From positions 124,001 to 188,000 of the forward strand of contig QFXJ01000045.1 in NCBI GenBank assembly GCA_003402375.1: DNA of 64,000 nucleotides, written 5' to 3'. Under the pieces are notes generated by a model. It worked only from the letters and a program-made list of their open reading frames with translations. It was not told the origin of the DNA and did no database searches. Source of the DNA: Candidatus Nitrotoga sp. CP45. Lineage in GTDB: Bacteria > Pseudomonadota > Gammaproteobacteria > Burkholderiales > Gallionellaceae. A program made the position numbers and the translations under genes. The first letter of the stretch is position 1. Every line of letters begins with the position of its first letter. Below, one piece after another: positions 17,505 to 27,261 of this stretch.

Positions 17505-19400
17505 TTATGTGCTTTGATTTTGACGCAGGAACGCTTCGAACATTAGCAGCGTCCACAGCGGGGTACTGTAATCGCGCAGCCCGGCTTGATGATGGTCAAC
17601 TAGTTCGTGGAGGTAATCTGTGTTAAAAAAACCAGTGTTTTTTAGCGTTGGTCCTAGAACTGCCTGCCGAACTTTTTCTTTCAGGGGGCCGCGAAACCAG
17701 CTTGCAAGCGGCACTGCGAAACCCATTTTCTTGCGGTATAAAATTTCATTTGGCAGGTGCGATTCCATTGCTTTTTTGAATATATATTTGCCTTCCCCTC
17801 CCTGAAGCTTTAGTGATGCGGGTAAGCGCGAGGCCCATTCCACCAATTTGTGGTCAAGCAGCGGTTCGCGCACTTCGAGGGCGTGCGCCATGCTGGCACG
17901 GTCAACCTTGGTAAGAATGTCGCCTACGAGATAGGTCTTGATGTCGAGGTATTGCACTCGTGCCAAGGGTTCCTGTGCAGGCGAGCGCGCATCGTGCCGG
18001 TACATCACTTCCACCGCGCGGTAGCCTCCCAGTGCTCGACTAAAATCTGGGCTGAAGAGACGCGCGCGCATTGCATCGCTCAAGAGTGAAACGCTATGAA
18101 AATAACCTTCTACCGAATCGCGCGCCATACCCTCAAATGTGGATTTGGCACGAAAAATTTTAGGTGCCCAATCTGCTTTTGGATAAAGCTTGCCCAGTAG
18201 GCCGAATACGGGACGACGCACAGCTGATGGCATCAAGCTACGCATGCGTTCTTCATTCAGATGCCAGCGATAACGTCGATAACCAGCGAAGTTTTCGTCG
18301 CCACCGTCACCGGAAAGCGCGACAGTAACGTTTTTTCGGGCCAGTTGGCACACGCGGTACGTGGGGATGGCGGAGCTATCTGCGTAAGGTTCATCGTAGA
18401 GTGCAGCCAATTTATCGATGAGATCGAAATCATTGGCATCAACTTGTTCCACCCGATGATTAGTGTGATAGCGTGTGGCGACTTGTGCAGCGTATTCTGA
18501 TTCATTGAATGCCGGATCGCCAAATGAGATAGAACAGGTGTTCACCGGTTCGCTGGACAATTCGGCCATCATGGCTACCACGGCGCTGGAATCTACGCCA
18601 CCGGAGAGAAATGCCCCCAGAGGTACCTCTGAGACCAAGCGGATTTTGACAGATTCGCGTAGCAGGGGTATGAGTTCTTCTTGAGCTTCGGCTTGCGTCA
18701 TTGGAGCAAGGGGTTGGAAGGGTACATCCCAATATTCTCGCGGCTGCGGAATTGGCTGGCCACGCTTTACGGTGAGGGTATGCGCGGGTGATAGTTTGAA
18801 GGCTTGTTGGTAAATGGTGCGCGGTTCGGGAATGTAACCGTAGGCAAAATATTCCTCAATTGCGCGCGGATCAATGTCACGCCGTAATGCTGGATGGGCG
18901 GTCAAGACCTTGAGCTCTGAGCCGAAGATAAGTTGACCATCGTCGAGCACTGCATAGTAGAGTGGCTTCACACCGAGGCGATCGCGCGCCAGAAAAAATG
19001 TCTCTTTATTGCGGTCCCATAATCCGAACGCGAACATGCCACGGAATCGTTCGACGCAGGCTTCACCCCATTGTTCCCAGGCGTGCACGATGACTTCAGT
19101 ATCGCAGCGGGTGCGGAAGGTATGGCCCAGTGCTTGCAGTTCGGGGATTAAATCGACGAAGTTGTAAATTTCGCCGTTAAACACCACCACTACGCTGCCG
19201 TCTTCGTTGAACAGGGGCTGGTGACCAGAGGAGAGGTCTATGATCGAGAGCCGCTTGTGCGCCATTGCCATTCCTGGCTCCGCGTGCAAGCCACTCTCAT
19301 CTGGGCCGCGATGATGCTGGGCCTGGTTCATGCGCGCAAGTAGCGCCTGGTCAATGGGGCGCTTGGCTTGCGTATCAAATATGCCGGCTATGCCACACAT
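17505..19400 (-). CDS. asparagine synthase-like amidotransferase, XrtA/PEP-CTERM-associated
   Basis: 631-aa glutamine-hydrolysing asparagine synthase B homologue. Cys2 of MCGIAGIFD is the glutaminase nucleophile, followed by HRGPDESG, HKRLSIIDLSSGHQPLFN and NGEIYNF. The synthetase half has the PP-loop ATP motif FLSGGVDSSAV, then FGDPAFNESEYA and ALSGDGGDENFAGYRRY. Members encoded in exosortase A loci form a separate subfamily thought to amidate sugar carboxylates (for example uronic acids) rather than aspartate; that substrate is inference. The start MCGI is fixed because the Cys must follow the initiator Met. Confidence 0.93.
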   Translation of the reverse strand: MCGIAGIFDTQAKRPIDQALLARMNQAQHHRGPDESGLHAEPGMAMAHKRLSIIDLSSGHQPLFNEDGSVVVVFNGEIYNFVDLIPELQALGHTFRTRCDTEVIVHAWEQWGEACVERFRGMFAFGLWDRNKETFFLARDRLGVKPLYYAVLDDGQLIFGSELKVLTAHPALRRDIDPRAIEEYFAYGYIPEPRTIYQQAFKLSPAHTLTVKRGQPIPQPREYWDVPFQPLAPMTQAEAQEELIPLLRESVKIRLVSEVPLGAFLSGGVDSSAVVAMMAELSSEPVNTCSISFGDPAFNESEYAAQVATRYHTNHRVEQVDANDFDLIDKLAALYDEPYADSSAIPTYRVCQLARKNVTVALSGDGGDENFAGYRRYRWHLNEERMRSLMPSAVRRPVFGLLGKLYPKADWAPKIFRAKSTFEGMARDSVEGYFHSVSLLSDAMRARLFSPDFSRALGGYRAVEVMYRHDARSPAQEPLARVQYLDIKTYLVGDILTKVDRASMAHALEVREPLLDHKLVEWASRLPASLKLQGGEGKYIFKKAMESHLPNEILYRKKMGFAVPLASWFRGPLKEKVRQAVLGPTLKNTGFFNTDYLHELVDHHQAGLRDYSTPLWTLLMFEAFLRQNQST

Positions 19401-19434
19401 GGTTTTGTTTCCATTTTTATTATGTTATTCGTCT

Positions 19435-20583
19435 CTATTTTAAATTACCCAGCACTGAGTCATATACGTTCAGGTATCCGCGTACCATGGCCGACATCGA
19501 AAAGCGCGCCTCGATCTTGGCCCGCCCCGCCGCGCCATGTGTGCGTGTAAGTGCAATATCTTGATAATACATTAGCAAAGCATGTGCCATTGCTTTCGGG
19601 TCGGCAGATGGTACCAGCGTGCCTGTGATCCCCGCCTCTACCAGTTCGCTGTTGCCGCCGACGGCGGTTGCAACCACCGGTAAACCGCATGCCATCGCTT
19701 CCAAAATAGTGTTGGATACGCCTTCGCCCAACGATGATAAGCAGAATACGTCGAATTGCCGCATCAAATCCGCTATGTCGTCACGGTTGCCCGGCAGCCA
19801 GGCTAAATGCTCGGCATTGGATTGCTTGAGCAAGCCTAGGCAGGTTTTGCGCGCCACGCCTTCGCCCAGAATTACCAGCCGCGCGCGGGCACCGATCTCA
19901 GGCTTAAGTTCGAGCATGCGCAGAAAAGCACGCACCAAATTTGGATAGTCCTTCACCTCCGCCATGCGTCCCACGGCGCCAAACACAAATCCTTCCGGCG
20001 GGCAAAACCCCGGCGGGCCGAAGTTAATTCTGGGGGCAGTGAACGGTGTGAATTTTACACTATCGACGCCGTTGTAAATTTGGGTAGCGCGTGCCGGATT
20101 TACATGTATGGTATCGATTAACCAGCGCTCCAGATCTTTGCTCACTGGAATGTAATGCTTTACTAGCGGCCGGATTGCTTGCCGCAGTAAATTGTATTTA
20201 CGATTTTTGCCCTGCAAGTCGAACATGTCACGTCCATGTTCGCCATGCACTCTGTTGCTGATGCCAGCGGCAGCGGCAACAACTTGTCCTTCCAAAGCCG
20301 CGAGATTTCGTGTATGCACAATGTCTGGCTTGAGCCGCCGCAGTTCACGAAACAATCGGCCATATAGGCCGACATCGTTGCCATCGCGCTTGTTGAGTGC
20401 CACCAATTCGACAGGCTGGTGCAGGCGCTGACGAAATTCGCTATATCCGGTCAGGCATACGATGGCGTGGCGATAGCGTCCTGGGGGCATATGGTTGATC
20501 AAATTCACGATGCCATTTTCCATGCCGCCAACGCCAAAATGGTGAATGATATGCACAATCAATGGGAGGCTATTAGTGTGCAT
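19435..20583 (-). CDS. glycosyltransferase, PEP-CTERM/EpsH1-associated (stp2-like)
   Basis: GT4 glycosyltransferase with LIVHIIHHFGVGGMENGIVN at the N-terminus, typical of the exosortase A-associated TIGR03088 family. The C-terminal block EGVSNTILEAMACGLPVVAT holds the E-x7-E motif. The tracked ORF starts upstream at 20688. I prefer the ATG at 20583, which overlaps the end of xrtA by 11 bp and leaves only a short tail before the conserved region; an ATG at 20607 is the alternative. It lies directly downstream of the exosortase gene and probably adds a sugar to the repeat unit. Confidence 0.9.
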   Translation of the reverse strand: MHTNSLPLIVHIIHHFGVGGMENGIVNLINHMPPGRYRHAIVCLTGYSEFRQRLHQPVELVALNKRDGNDVGLYGRLFRELRRLKPDIVHTRNLAALEGQVVAAAAGISNRVHGEHGRDMFDLQGKNRKYNLLRQAIRPLVKHYIPVSKDLERWLIDTIHVNPARATQIYNGVDSVKFTPFTAPRINFGPPGFCPPEGFVFGAVGRMAEVKDYPNLVRAFLRMLELKPEIGARARLVILGEGVARKTCLGLLKQSNAEHLAWLPGNRDDIADLMRQFDVFCLSSLGEGVSNTILEAMACGLPVVATAVGGNSELVEAGITGTLVPSADPKAMAHALLMYYQDIALTRTHGAAGRAKIEARFSMSAMVRGYLNVYDSVLGNLK

Positions 20584-22174
20584 GTGTTCCGTGCTCTGCA
20601 ACTTCATTAAGGCTGGCATCGATTGCCGGCAGCATATCGTTGGCGAAAGATTGCAGTGACGATGCCGCTGATTCCGGTGTACCTTCATAGGGTGCAGTAA
20701 TAATGATCACTGCACCATCGTCACGCTGCCACAATAATTTAGCCTTTGCCAAAAGCAATTTCGCTAGATACGGGTTGGTAGTATAGGTACCTTTTAAGCT
20801 ACTCCAACTCCAGATTAATAATCGGTTTTTGGGGGCACGCAATAATGTTTGTTGGATCGTTTCATTCTTGCCATGGAGAGAAATTGTGCGTTGCCCTTCG
20901 CCTACATTGTTCCATACTGGATGTTTTTGCTGGATCATATAGTTTTGGGAATTGATTAATTCCGCATCTTGGCGCTGAGTCCGGTAATAACCGAGATAAA
21001 CGCTGACGGTTTTATCCCCCTTGCGATAGGTGTGCATGGCTTGCGCATGGGTGCCAACATAGTGTGGCTGCCATTCCGTAAATGGCGTAGCTTGTAAATT
21101 CCAGCCTTGAATTGATTCAGGTAGTTTTATCACTAGCCCATCGGTTTTGATTGGGCGGTTGTCCAAATAAGCAGCGTAGGCAGGCCACAAGGCTGCAACC
21201 AGAATGGTGATAACACCCGCCATGGCAAAGCCTCGGCCCGTTATTGTTCCGAGAGCCGTATTAGCCGCAATCCTTTTTTCTTGCTGTTGTTGATCTGATT
21301 GATCTTCCCGCCAAAAAGCGCCAATCCAGAATAGTAACGTCATAACGATTCCGAAAAAGACCCAACCGTAGATGTAATGGTCAACTCCCAATGCCAATTG
21401 CATATTGCTTAAGTGGGCGATCATCACGATCATATAAGCGCGCATCCCATTGGCAAAAATGGGGACGATCAATGACAGTGCTGCAAAAATGAGCCTGCGT
21501 TTATTGCTACGATAGGTGAGGTAGCCATACAAGGTGCCCAGAGTGAAAGATGCGATCAGGTAGCGCAAACCGCTACAACCTTCCACGACGGACCATTGGC
21601 CAGTGGGTATGGTGAAAAATGTTCCTTCGCGGTAAACCGGAATGCCTGTTATTTGCAGTGCGGTCACCACAAAATCGGCAGTGAAATCCATCAGCGGGGG
21701 AATCAAAAACTCCCCAAAAGGAACAGCAAAAAACAGAAATCCGAGGGGGAAAGTAATCGCGCGGGCCACCCGCAGCCCGAGCATAGTCCAGACCGTCACC
21801 GGGATCATTGCTACCAAACACAGCTGAGCGACAACCTGCACACTTCCGGCATCAGCAAGCAGCCAGCCAAGGCCTAGCCCTGCCATGGCCAACAAGCCGC
21901 GGTAATCCGGGCATGGGGCTATCTCGGCAAGCGATTTGCGCTTTATCCATATGAGATAGGCACTAATCGGAAAAATAAAAAAACCGTGGGTAAAGGTCTC
22001 GGATCGCAGCCAGATAGCGACGGTGGATAACACGGTTTGCTGGTAAATGGCGAGAATTATGACAATAACCGCAAGCGTGAGGGTGGCCATAAAGCGCCAT
22101 TGCAATACTGGCTGCCCGGTTTGGCTATCGATAATGCTGGGTGTCGTTAATGCTTGGGGTGCTGTGCCAGTCAT
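20573..22174 (-). CDS. xrtA: exosortase A fused to an EpsI domain
   Basis: Integral-membrane cysteine protease/transpeptidase that processes PEP-CTERM proteins. The exosortase half has about eight membrane segments and the conserved catalytic residues: Cys in VVEGCSGLRYL, Arg in FANGMRAYMIV and His in LGVDHYIYGW. A soluble EpsI domain follows from about residue 320 (SIQGWNLQATPFTEWQPHYV, VYLGYYRTQRQDAELINSQN). EpsI is encoded separately in some species, so this is the fused form. The start at 22174 (MTGTAPQ) overlaps the upstream stop as ATGA and is preceded by AAGGAAAAG; the ORF-track start at 22246 is too long. The gene is embedded in the matching polysaccharide operon. Confidence 0.96.
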   Translation of the reverse strand: MTGTAPQALTTPSIIDSQTGQPVLQWRFMATLTLAVIVIILAIYQQTVLSTVAIWLRSETFTHGFFIFPISAYLIWIKRKSLAEIAPCPDYRGLLAMAGLGLGWLLADAGSVQVVAQLCLVAMIPVTVWTMLGLRVARAITFPLGFLFFAVPFGEFLIPPLMDFTADFVVTALQITGIPVYREGTFFTIPTGQWSVVEGCSGLRYLIASFTLGTLYGYLTYRSNKRRLIFAALSLIVPIFANGMRAYMIVMIAHLSNMQLALGVDHYIYGWVFFGIVMTLLFWIGAFWREDQSDQQQQEKRIAANTALGTITGRGFAMAGVITILVAALWPAYAAYLDNRPIKTDGLVIKLPESIQGWNLQATPFTEWQPHYVGTHAQAMHTYRKGDKTVSVYLGYYRTQRQDAELINSQNYMIQQKHPVWNNVGEGQRTISLHGKNETIQQTLLRAPKNRLLIWSWSSLKGTYTTNPYLAKLLLAKAKLLWQRDDGAVIIITAPYEGTPESAASSLQSFANDMLPAIDASLNEVAEHGTHAH

Positions 22175-23460
22175 TGTTGCTTTTCCTTGTAAGTGGTCAA
22201 GCGTGGTATTTCTGGCACTGCCCAAGTATTTTTGTCTGGCTTGCAAAATTCAGATGCAGTTGTTGGAGTTTCAGTAAGCAATGCTTTGACATGCATAAGG
22301 CTGCGTTCCCAATTGTAATCTTCCAGAATCCGGGCGCGCGCGGTCTCGCCAATATGTTCTTCGGCTTTATTTGCGAGTATCGATATAATAATGCGGCTAA
22401 ACTCTTGGCTGTCGCTGGCAATATGCAGCTCTTTACCTGATGTCGCCAGAATGCCTTCTGCTGCTTGGGGAGATGCAATAACAGTTTTAGCCATGGACAT
22501 GGCTTCCAGGACTTTGTTTTGTAGGCCTCTGGCGATGCGTAAGGGTGCCACTGCTAGTTGGGCATGGGCGAGATAGGGCCTGACATCCGCTACTGCGCCT
22601 GTTACCACGATTCCGGGTAGCTGGGTCAGTTCCTGCACTGCGGCGGTTGGGCGAGATCCTACGATATAAAAGAGTATATTGGGATGCTTAGCTAGTACAG
22701 CGGGAAAAATTTCCTGAGCGAACCAGCGCACGGCGTCCACATTCGGCCAATAGTCCATGGCGCCGGTAAACACAATGGCCGCTATGTTTGTCTGATATGG
22801 ATCAGGATACTCTCGGCCGGGTGAAAAATAGTCACTGTCCACACCATTATTGAAGAATCCAATTTTTGCAGCGCTCTCCGGTGCCAGTTGCTTAAAAAGA
22901 TCGGCCTCAGCTTCGGAAACGAACAGCGATGCATCATACTGGCACGCTACTTGTTGTTCGTAGCGGAGCAGTAAGCGACCTTCGCGTTGATATAGCCAAC
23001 TCATGGGCCACGGTTTTCTTGTTGCGTATTGACACCATTTGTCGGAGTCTATGTCGACGAAATCGATGATGCAACGCGCTTGCTGGATGCCTGCTACATA
23101 TTGTGCCATGGCGGAAGAAAATATTAGAACGCGCTTAATTGCCAGTTTTTTTATTACTTTCTTTACCCACTCCTGTAAATCGTTATTGCGGTAATAATCA
23201 AGAGTTAAAGGACGATTCTTTATGAGTGCGCCCAAACTTCGCAGACGCGCCGTACGGGGATTTAAAGATGCGAAATGGGTGTCTCCACACAATTGCTTTA
23301 CTGTATCTATGTATTGCCAATCGTCTGGATCATCGATAAAGGTGCCGAGATGAACATGGTAGTGCTGCGCCAAATATTTTAATAAATGGTATGAACGTAT
23401 TTTGTCACCCTTGTTGGGGGGGTAGGGGATGCGGTGGGTAAGATAAAGCAAATGATCCAT
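22171..23460 (-). CDS. glycosyltransferase, PEP-CTERM/EpsH1-associated (stp1-like)
   Basis: About 429-aa GT4 glycosyltransferase. The opening MDHLLYLTHRIPYPPNKGDK is characteristic of the exosortase A-associated TIGR03087 family. Its nucleotide-sugar region reads LQNKVLEAMSMAKTVIASPQ. The ATG at 23460 is preferred over the tracked 23532 because it begins the conserved motif and clears the end of the FemAB gene by 5 bp. The TGA stop overlaps the xrtA ATG, pointing to coupled translation. Confidence 0.9.
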   Translation of the reverse strand: MDHLLYLTHRIPYPPNKGDKIRSYHLLKYLAQHYHVHLGTFIDDPDDWQYIDTVKQLCGDTHFASLNPRTARLRSLGALIKNRPLTLDYYRNNDLQEWVKKVIKKLAIKRVLIFSSAMAQYVAGIQQARCIIDFVDIDSDKWCQYATRKPWPMSWLYQREGRLLLRYEQQVACQYDASLFVSEAEADLFKQLAPESAAKIGFFNNGVDSDYFSPGREYPDPYQTNIAAIVFTGAMDYWPNVDAVRWFAQEIFPAVLAKHPNILFYIVGSRPTAAVQELTQLPGIVVTGAVADVRPYLAHAQLAVAPLRIARGLQNKVLEAMSMAKTVIASPQAAEGILATSGKELHIASDSQEFSRIIISILANKAEEHIGETARARILEDYNWERSLMHVKALLTETPTTASEFCKPDKNTWAVPEIPRLTTYKEKQQ

Positions 23461-23465
23461 TGGCC

Positions 23466-24518
23466 TTATCCCAAATTTTTTACGATGTGCGGCCCGAGCC
23501 AGTTGGCTACTGGCAGGGGTAATTTTTGCCACATCTTGATGAATAGCTGGTATTTTGGATTCAATGGATTGGTATCAGGCACGGTTTTCGCCCGGAGCAA
23601 GTGATATTCGTAATGCAACGGTTGCGGTTCGAACCCCCAGTTTTTCTTGAAATCGAATGGGCCGGTGCCACGCTTGCTGCGTCCATAATCGAAGACTTTA
23701 ATACCGCGTTCGCACGCGCGTCGCATCAGTTCCCAGTATTTAAAATCATTTGCCGCAAAATCGCGAGCCTCCACGGTATCGCCCGCGTAGTAAGGTAACA
23801 CTTCATCGCGAAAATAAAAGCTCAGTACGCTGCTTAAGATGAGCCCATCTTTAACTACTGATAGTACTTCGCAGTCACTGCCGAATATTTCTTTAAGTAG
23901 TACGAAATAGCGTTTTGGCAATGCGGGAGTGCCATGGCGGTGTACATTGTCCGCGAACACGGAAAAAAATCGTTCTACGTCTTCGTCAATTTCGCTAGCG
24001 AGATCGTTTTTAATGCCTTTTCTAACCATCGCCCTTTGTTTGCGGGGGATGGCGAGCATGTTGGCTTCCACGTCCGGCTCGATGACCTTGCGAAAAGAGA
24101 CATAGAGATTCTTGCTTGGCCAGTCAGTGTGGAAGGGCGTAATGTTGCGATATTCCAGAAAGTCCACGGCTAGTTTCGCAGCCAGCATCTGAGCTGCATT
24201 ATCTAGTGCCATCCGCGCGTGCTCTGTACTTGCGACGATACCTCCGTAAACGCAAAACGGTAGTGAGGATAATGAATGTCCAAACAATCTGCTGTTAATC
24301 TCTGCCAGTGGCAGGATGCCTTGAATGGTTCCATTTTCTTCGGCCAGTAGGAAATGGGTATGGTGCCCGAAGGCGCGTTCTATTACTTCTTTCCAGCCAG
24401 CACGATGAAAAAATGTGGCGGCAGGACAGTCGTAAACGAATTCGTCCCAGCGTGCGGTATCATTTGATGTCATCACGCGTACTTGTAGTGCGGATGCGGT
24501 CACTGAGATGTCCTTCAT
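23466..24518 (-). CDS. FemAB family protein, XrtA/PEP-CTERM-associated
   Basis: 350-aa GNAT-fold protein of the FemAB type found in exosortase A loci (TIGR03019 by recollection). Features seen: FFHRAGWKEVIERAFGHHTHFLLAE near the N-terminus, then PRKQRAMVRKGIKNDLAS, HRHGTPALPKRYFVLL, YYAGDTVEARDFAANDFKYW and FDYGRSKRGTGPFDFKKNWG. FemAB proteins use aminoacyl-tRNA to add amino acids to cell-wall precursors. Here an aminoacyl decoration of the polysaccharide is plausible but unproven. Its start overlaps the deacetylase stop (ATGA), as expected for one operon. Confidence 0.88.
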   Translation of the reverse strand: MKDISVTASALQVRVMTSNDTARWDEFVYDCPAATFFHRAGWKEVIERAFGHHTHFLLAEENGTIQGILPLAEINSRLFGHSLSSLPFCVYGGIVASTEHARMALDNAAQMLAAKLAVDFLEYRNITPFHTDWPSKNLYVSFRKVIEPDVEANMLAIPRKQRAMVRKGIKNDLASEIDEDVERFFSVFADNVHRHGTPALPKRYFVLLKEIFGSDCEVLSVVKDGLILSSVLSFYFRDEVLPYYAGDTVEARDFAANDFKYWELMRRACERGIKVFDYGRSKRGTGPFDFKKNWGFEPQPLHYEYHLLRAKTVPDTNPLNPKYQLFIKMWQKLPLPVANWLGPHIVKNLG

Positions 24519-25369
24519 GTGCTTGTTTCCATGAATATACGGTCCATGCGATCCCAGTGAAAATCCTGCAACAACGATTGTATACGGGACTCCATATGTT
24601 TTAGGTTGATGTAATGGCGAAAGCGCGTTTTCGTCGAGATGTTAACTTGACGTGGTTGGTCTGGATCAAGCTCCCACGGGTGGAAATAGAAAATGCAGGG
24701 TTTGTCGTCCTGCCGATTGACACGGCGTATGAGCCAACGCGATGCTTGATAGGGTAGTAGTCTGAAATAGCCTCCACCTGCCGCTGGCAAGTTACGGCCC
24801 AACAACATTGCAGTGGTGGGGGGGAGTTCCAGCATGCCGTTTTTGCCGCGGGGGTAGTGGGCAAAGCGAGGTGCCTCAGGCATGCCGTAATGGTCGTGCC
24901 GAATCGGATAAATACTGGAACTATATTGATAGCCAGCTTCCTGGAGTAAATCAAGCGCCCACAGGTTGTCAGCGCCGATGGAAAAGCTCGGGGCGCGATA
25001 GCCAATTACCGGGCTACCTGAGAGGTCTTCTAATATTTTTTTTGCGCGGGAGATGTCCTCGTTGAATTCATTGCGGCTCAGCTCGCTAACGCGCTGGTGG
25101 CCATAGCCATGACTGGCAAGCTCATGTCCATTGTCTACGATGCGGCGCACAATGGTAGGGTAGCGCTCAGCGATCCAGCCTAAAGTGAAAAAAGTTGCGT
25201 GCGCCTTACCTTCATCCAGTAAAGCGAGTGCGATATCAATATTGCGTTCTACCCGACAAGGTAAGCTCTCCCAACGTTCGCGCGGAATAGTGGAGGCGAA
25301 GGCCGAAACTTGGAAGTAATCTTCTACGTCGATAGTCATCGCATTACGTATTAGCGATGTGGTCATCAT
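24515..25369 (-). CDS. polysaccharide deacetylase, XrtA/PEP-CTERM-associated
   Basis: 284-aa NodB-homology carbohydrate esterase (CE4). The catalytic/metal Asp pair is in MTIDVEDYFQVSAF, the metal His pair in ASHGYGHQRVSEL, and the arginine motif in GYRAPSFSIG. The C-terminal DUF3473-like part (FYFHPWELDPDQPRQVN) is typical of the exosortase A-associated subfamily. It probably removes N-acetyl groups from the nascent polysaccharide. No signal peptide is evident. It follows wecB after 112 bp and overlaps the FemAB gene. Confidence 0.93.
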   Translation of the reverse strand: MMTTSLIRNAMTIDVEDYFQVSAFASTIPRERWESLPCRVERNIDIALALLDEGKAHATFFTLGWIAERYPTIVRRIVDNGHELASHGYGHQRVSELSRNEFNEDISRAKKILEDLSGSPVIGYRAPSFSIGADNLWALDLLQEAGYQYSSSIYPIRHDHYGMPEAPRFAHYPRGKNGMLELPPTTAMLLGRNLPAAGGGYFRLLPYQASRWLIRRVNRQDDKPCIFYFHPWELDPDQPRQVNISTKTRFRHYINLKHMESRIQSLLQDFHWDRMDRIFMETST

Positions 25370-25481
25370 ATTTTTTCCGGTAAACGTACATATTTGTGAA
25401 TATTTTTTTGGAATTATTTACTTAAGCTGTTTTATGTTTATTTAAGTGCATGGTGGAAAATTTTGGTAGAAGTTTTAATAA

Positions 25482-26639
25482 TTATTTGCTTTGTAAACCA
25501 TTTTTTAGCCAACCGAGAATTTCTGCTGCAATGCGTGTTGAGGCTTGCCCATCCCAGAGTTCAGGAATTCTTCCCGCTTTCCCGCCGGTAAGCATGATTT
25601 CGTCAAATATCGTCAGTATTTTTGCTGAATCCAATCCGGCGATCGTGTTGGTTCCCTCATCCACTGTGATCGGTCTTTCTGTATTGTTCCTGAGCGTAAT
25701 GCAGGGTACGCCAAGGGCCGTAGTTTCTTCCTGGATACCGCCTGAGTCGGTCAATACAACGCGTGCATCTTTCATGAGTCCCAACATTTCCAAATAACCC
25801 ATTGGAGGTAGTTGCAATACTGTAGGAACATCCAGCATTTTGCTCAATCCAAATTTTTGGATCATGTCACGAGTGCGCGGATGTATCGGGAAAATAATTG
25901 GCAATCTGGTACTAATCTTGAGGATTGTTTTAAGCAATGAGCGCAGGGTGTCGGGATCATCCACATTGGAAGGGCGGTGTGCGGTGAGGATGGCATATCC
26001 ATCATGGCCAACCAGAAACTCTTCACTGCTGGCATTTTGCAGGATTTGAGATACCGGGACTGCTTTTTCCAGGTTGTGATGCAAGGTGTCGATCATGACA
26101 TTGCCGACAAATCGAATACGATGTTCGGCTATTCCCTCGCGCAAAAGGTTTTCACGACCACTGCGCTCAGTGATGAATAGGAGTTCAGATATCTGGTCGG
26201 TCAAAACCCGGTTGATTTCTTCCGGCATAGCGCGGTCGAAACTGCGTAGACCGGCCTCAACGTGAATTACGGGGATCCCATTTTTTACTGCCACAAGCGC
26301 GCAGGCTAGCGTGGAATTCACATCACCAACTACCAGTACTGCGGAAGGACGTTCTGCGTGAAGAACTGATTCGAAACGGAGCATCACATTGGCGGTTTGT
26401 GCCGTATGGCTTCCCGAGCCAACCTCCAGATTAATATCGGGCTGCGGTATGCCAAGCGCTTCGAAATATTGATGGTTCATGGTGACATCATAATGTTGGC
26501 CGGTGTGAACCAGGGATACATCGAGTTCTGCTCCAACAGCGGCAAAGGCTGCCATGATAGGGGCCATTTTCATGAAATTTGGGCGCGCGCCTACGACACA
26601 TAGAATGCTATAAGGTGCAGGGGAGGGTAGTTTAATCAT
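25482..26639 (-). CDS. wecB: non-hydrolysing UDP-N-acetylglucosamine 2-epimerase
   Basis: 385-aa enzyme interconverting UDP-GlcNAc and UDP-ManNAc. Family motifs in order: CVVGARPNFMKMAPIM, LVHTGQHYDVTMN, VVGDVNSTLACALVAVK, VIHVEAGLRSFDRAMPEEIN, LTAHRPSNVDD, FPIHPRTRD and TDSGGIQEETTALGVPCIT. Length and start fit the family. It supplies ManNAc-type precursors to the polysaccharide. It is separated by a ~620-bp non-coding gap from the upstream ATPase gene, so it may have its own promoter. Confidence 0.95.
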   Translation of the reverse strand: MIKLPSPAPYSILCVVGARPNFMKMAPIMAAFAAVGAELDVSLVHTGQHYDVTMNHQYFEALGIPQPDINLEVGSGSHTAQTANVMLRFESVLHAERPSAVLVVGDVNSTLACALVAVKNGIPVIHVEAGLRSFDRAMPEEINRVLTDQISELLFITERSGRENLLREGIAEHRIRFVGNVMIDTLHHNLEKAVPVSQILQNASSEEFLVGHDGYAILTAHRPSNVDDPDTLRSLLKTILKISTRLPIIFPIHPRTRDMIQKFGLSKMLDVPTVLQLPPMGYLEMLGLMKDARVVLTDSGGIQEETTALGVPCITLRNNTERPITVDEGTNTIAGLDSAKILTIFDEIMLTGGKAGRIPELWDGQASTRIAAEILGWLKNGLQSK

Positions 26640-27261
26640 TGGTATTAACTGTTATTGATGATATGAATTTTTTAAAATGGCTCGTGAAAATGCCCCTAAT
26701 AATCCGTTATTACACTTACTTTGATGAGGCTGCAGGACATTATCGTGCCCTGCTAGTTAGTCTTGACGACTATGCAAACCTTGTGACTCACTAAATCTGA
26801 AAATTCGTCAAGGTTGACCTGGCCCTGGTTATACTTTGTCATCTTTGCCAACTTACATTACATACCTAGGTGTGGTTCTAGTACTGCAAGTGCTGCTTCC
26901 ATAAAGCGCTACTGACACTTGTCGGTTAAATTCGCTGGGAGATGGTTTGATGACTGGTTGGCAAGCTTTCTATAGGACAAGCATCCATCATTTGTTTTGG
27001 ACGATGACCTGTTGGATTAATTTTATGTGCTATTCCAATTTTCCTGCTTGAAGCGCAGGACGTTGGCATACACTTGGTGTCGTTTTTCTTGCAATGCCCG
27101 GCTCTGCTTTGAACTCAATTCACGTTGGCTCTGTTCTTTCTAATCTCGTACGAGTTGATCCATTTAATCTCACTTGCAATTTGTACCCTAAACGGCCTTA
27201 TAGAAATTGCACATTAAAGTGAATTAGCTTTTTTCAGCAATCATAATATTAATGTAGTTAT
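26640..27261. other. non-coding gap inside the polysaccharide locus
   Basis: About 620 bp without a credible gene. On the minus strand around 27030-27165 a short frame reads ELSSKQSRALQEKRHQVYAN and continues ...FKQENW before a stop. An ATG upstream (MDQLVRD) is separated from it by an in-frame TAG, so it may be a decayed small gene of unknown family. The rest is AT-rich. A promoter for wecB and the following genes is expected here, but no site stands out. Confidence 0.4.
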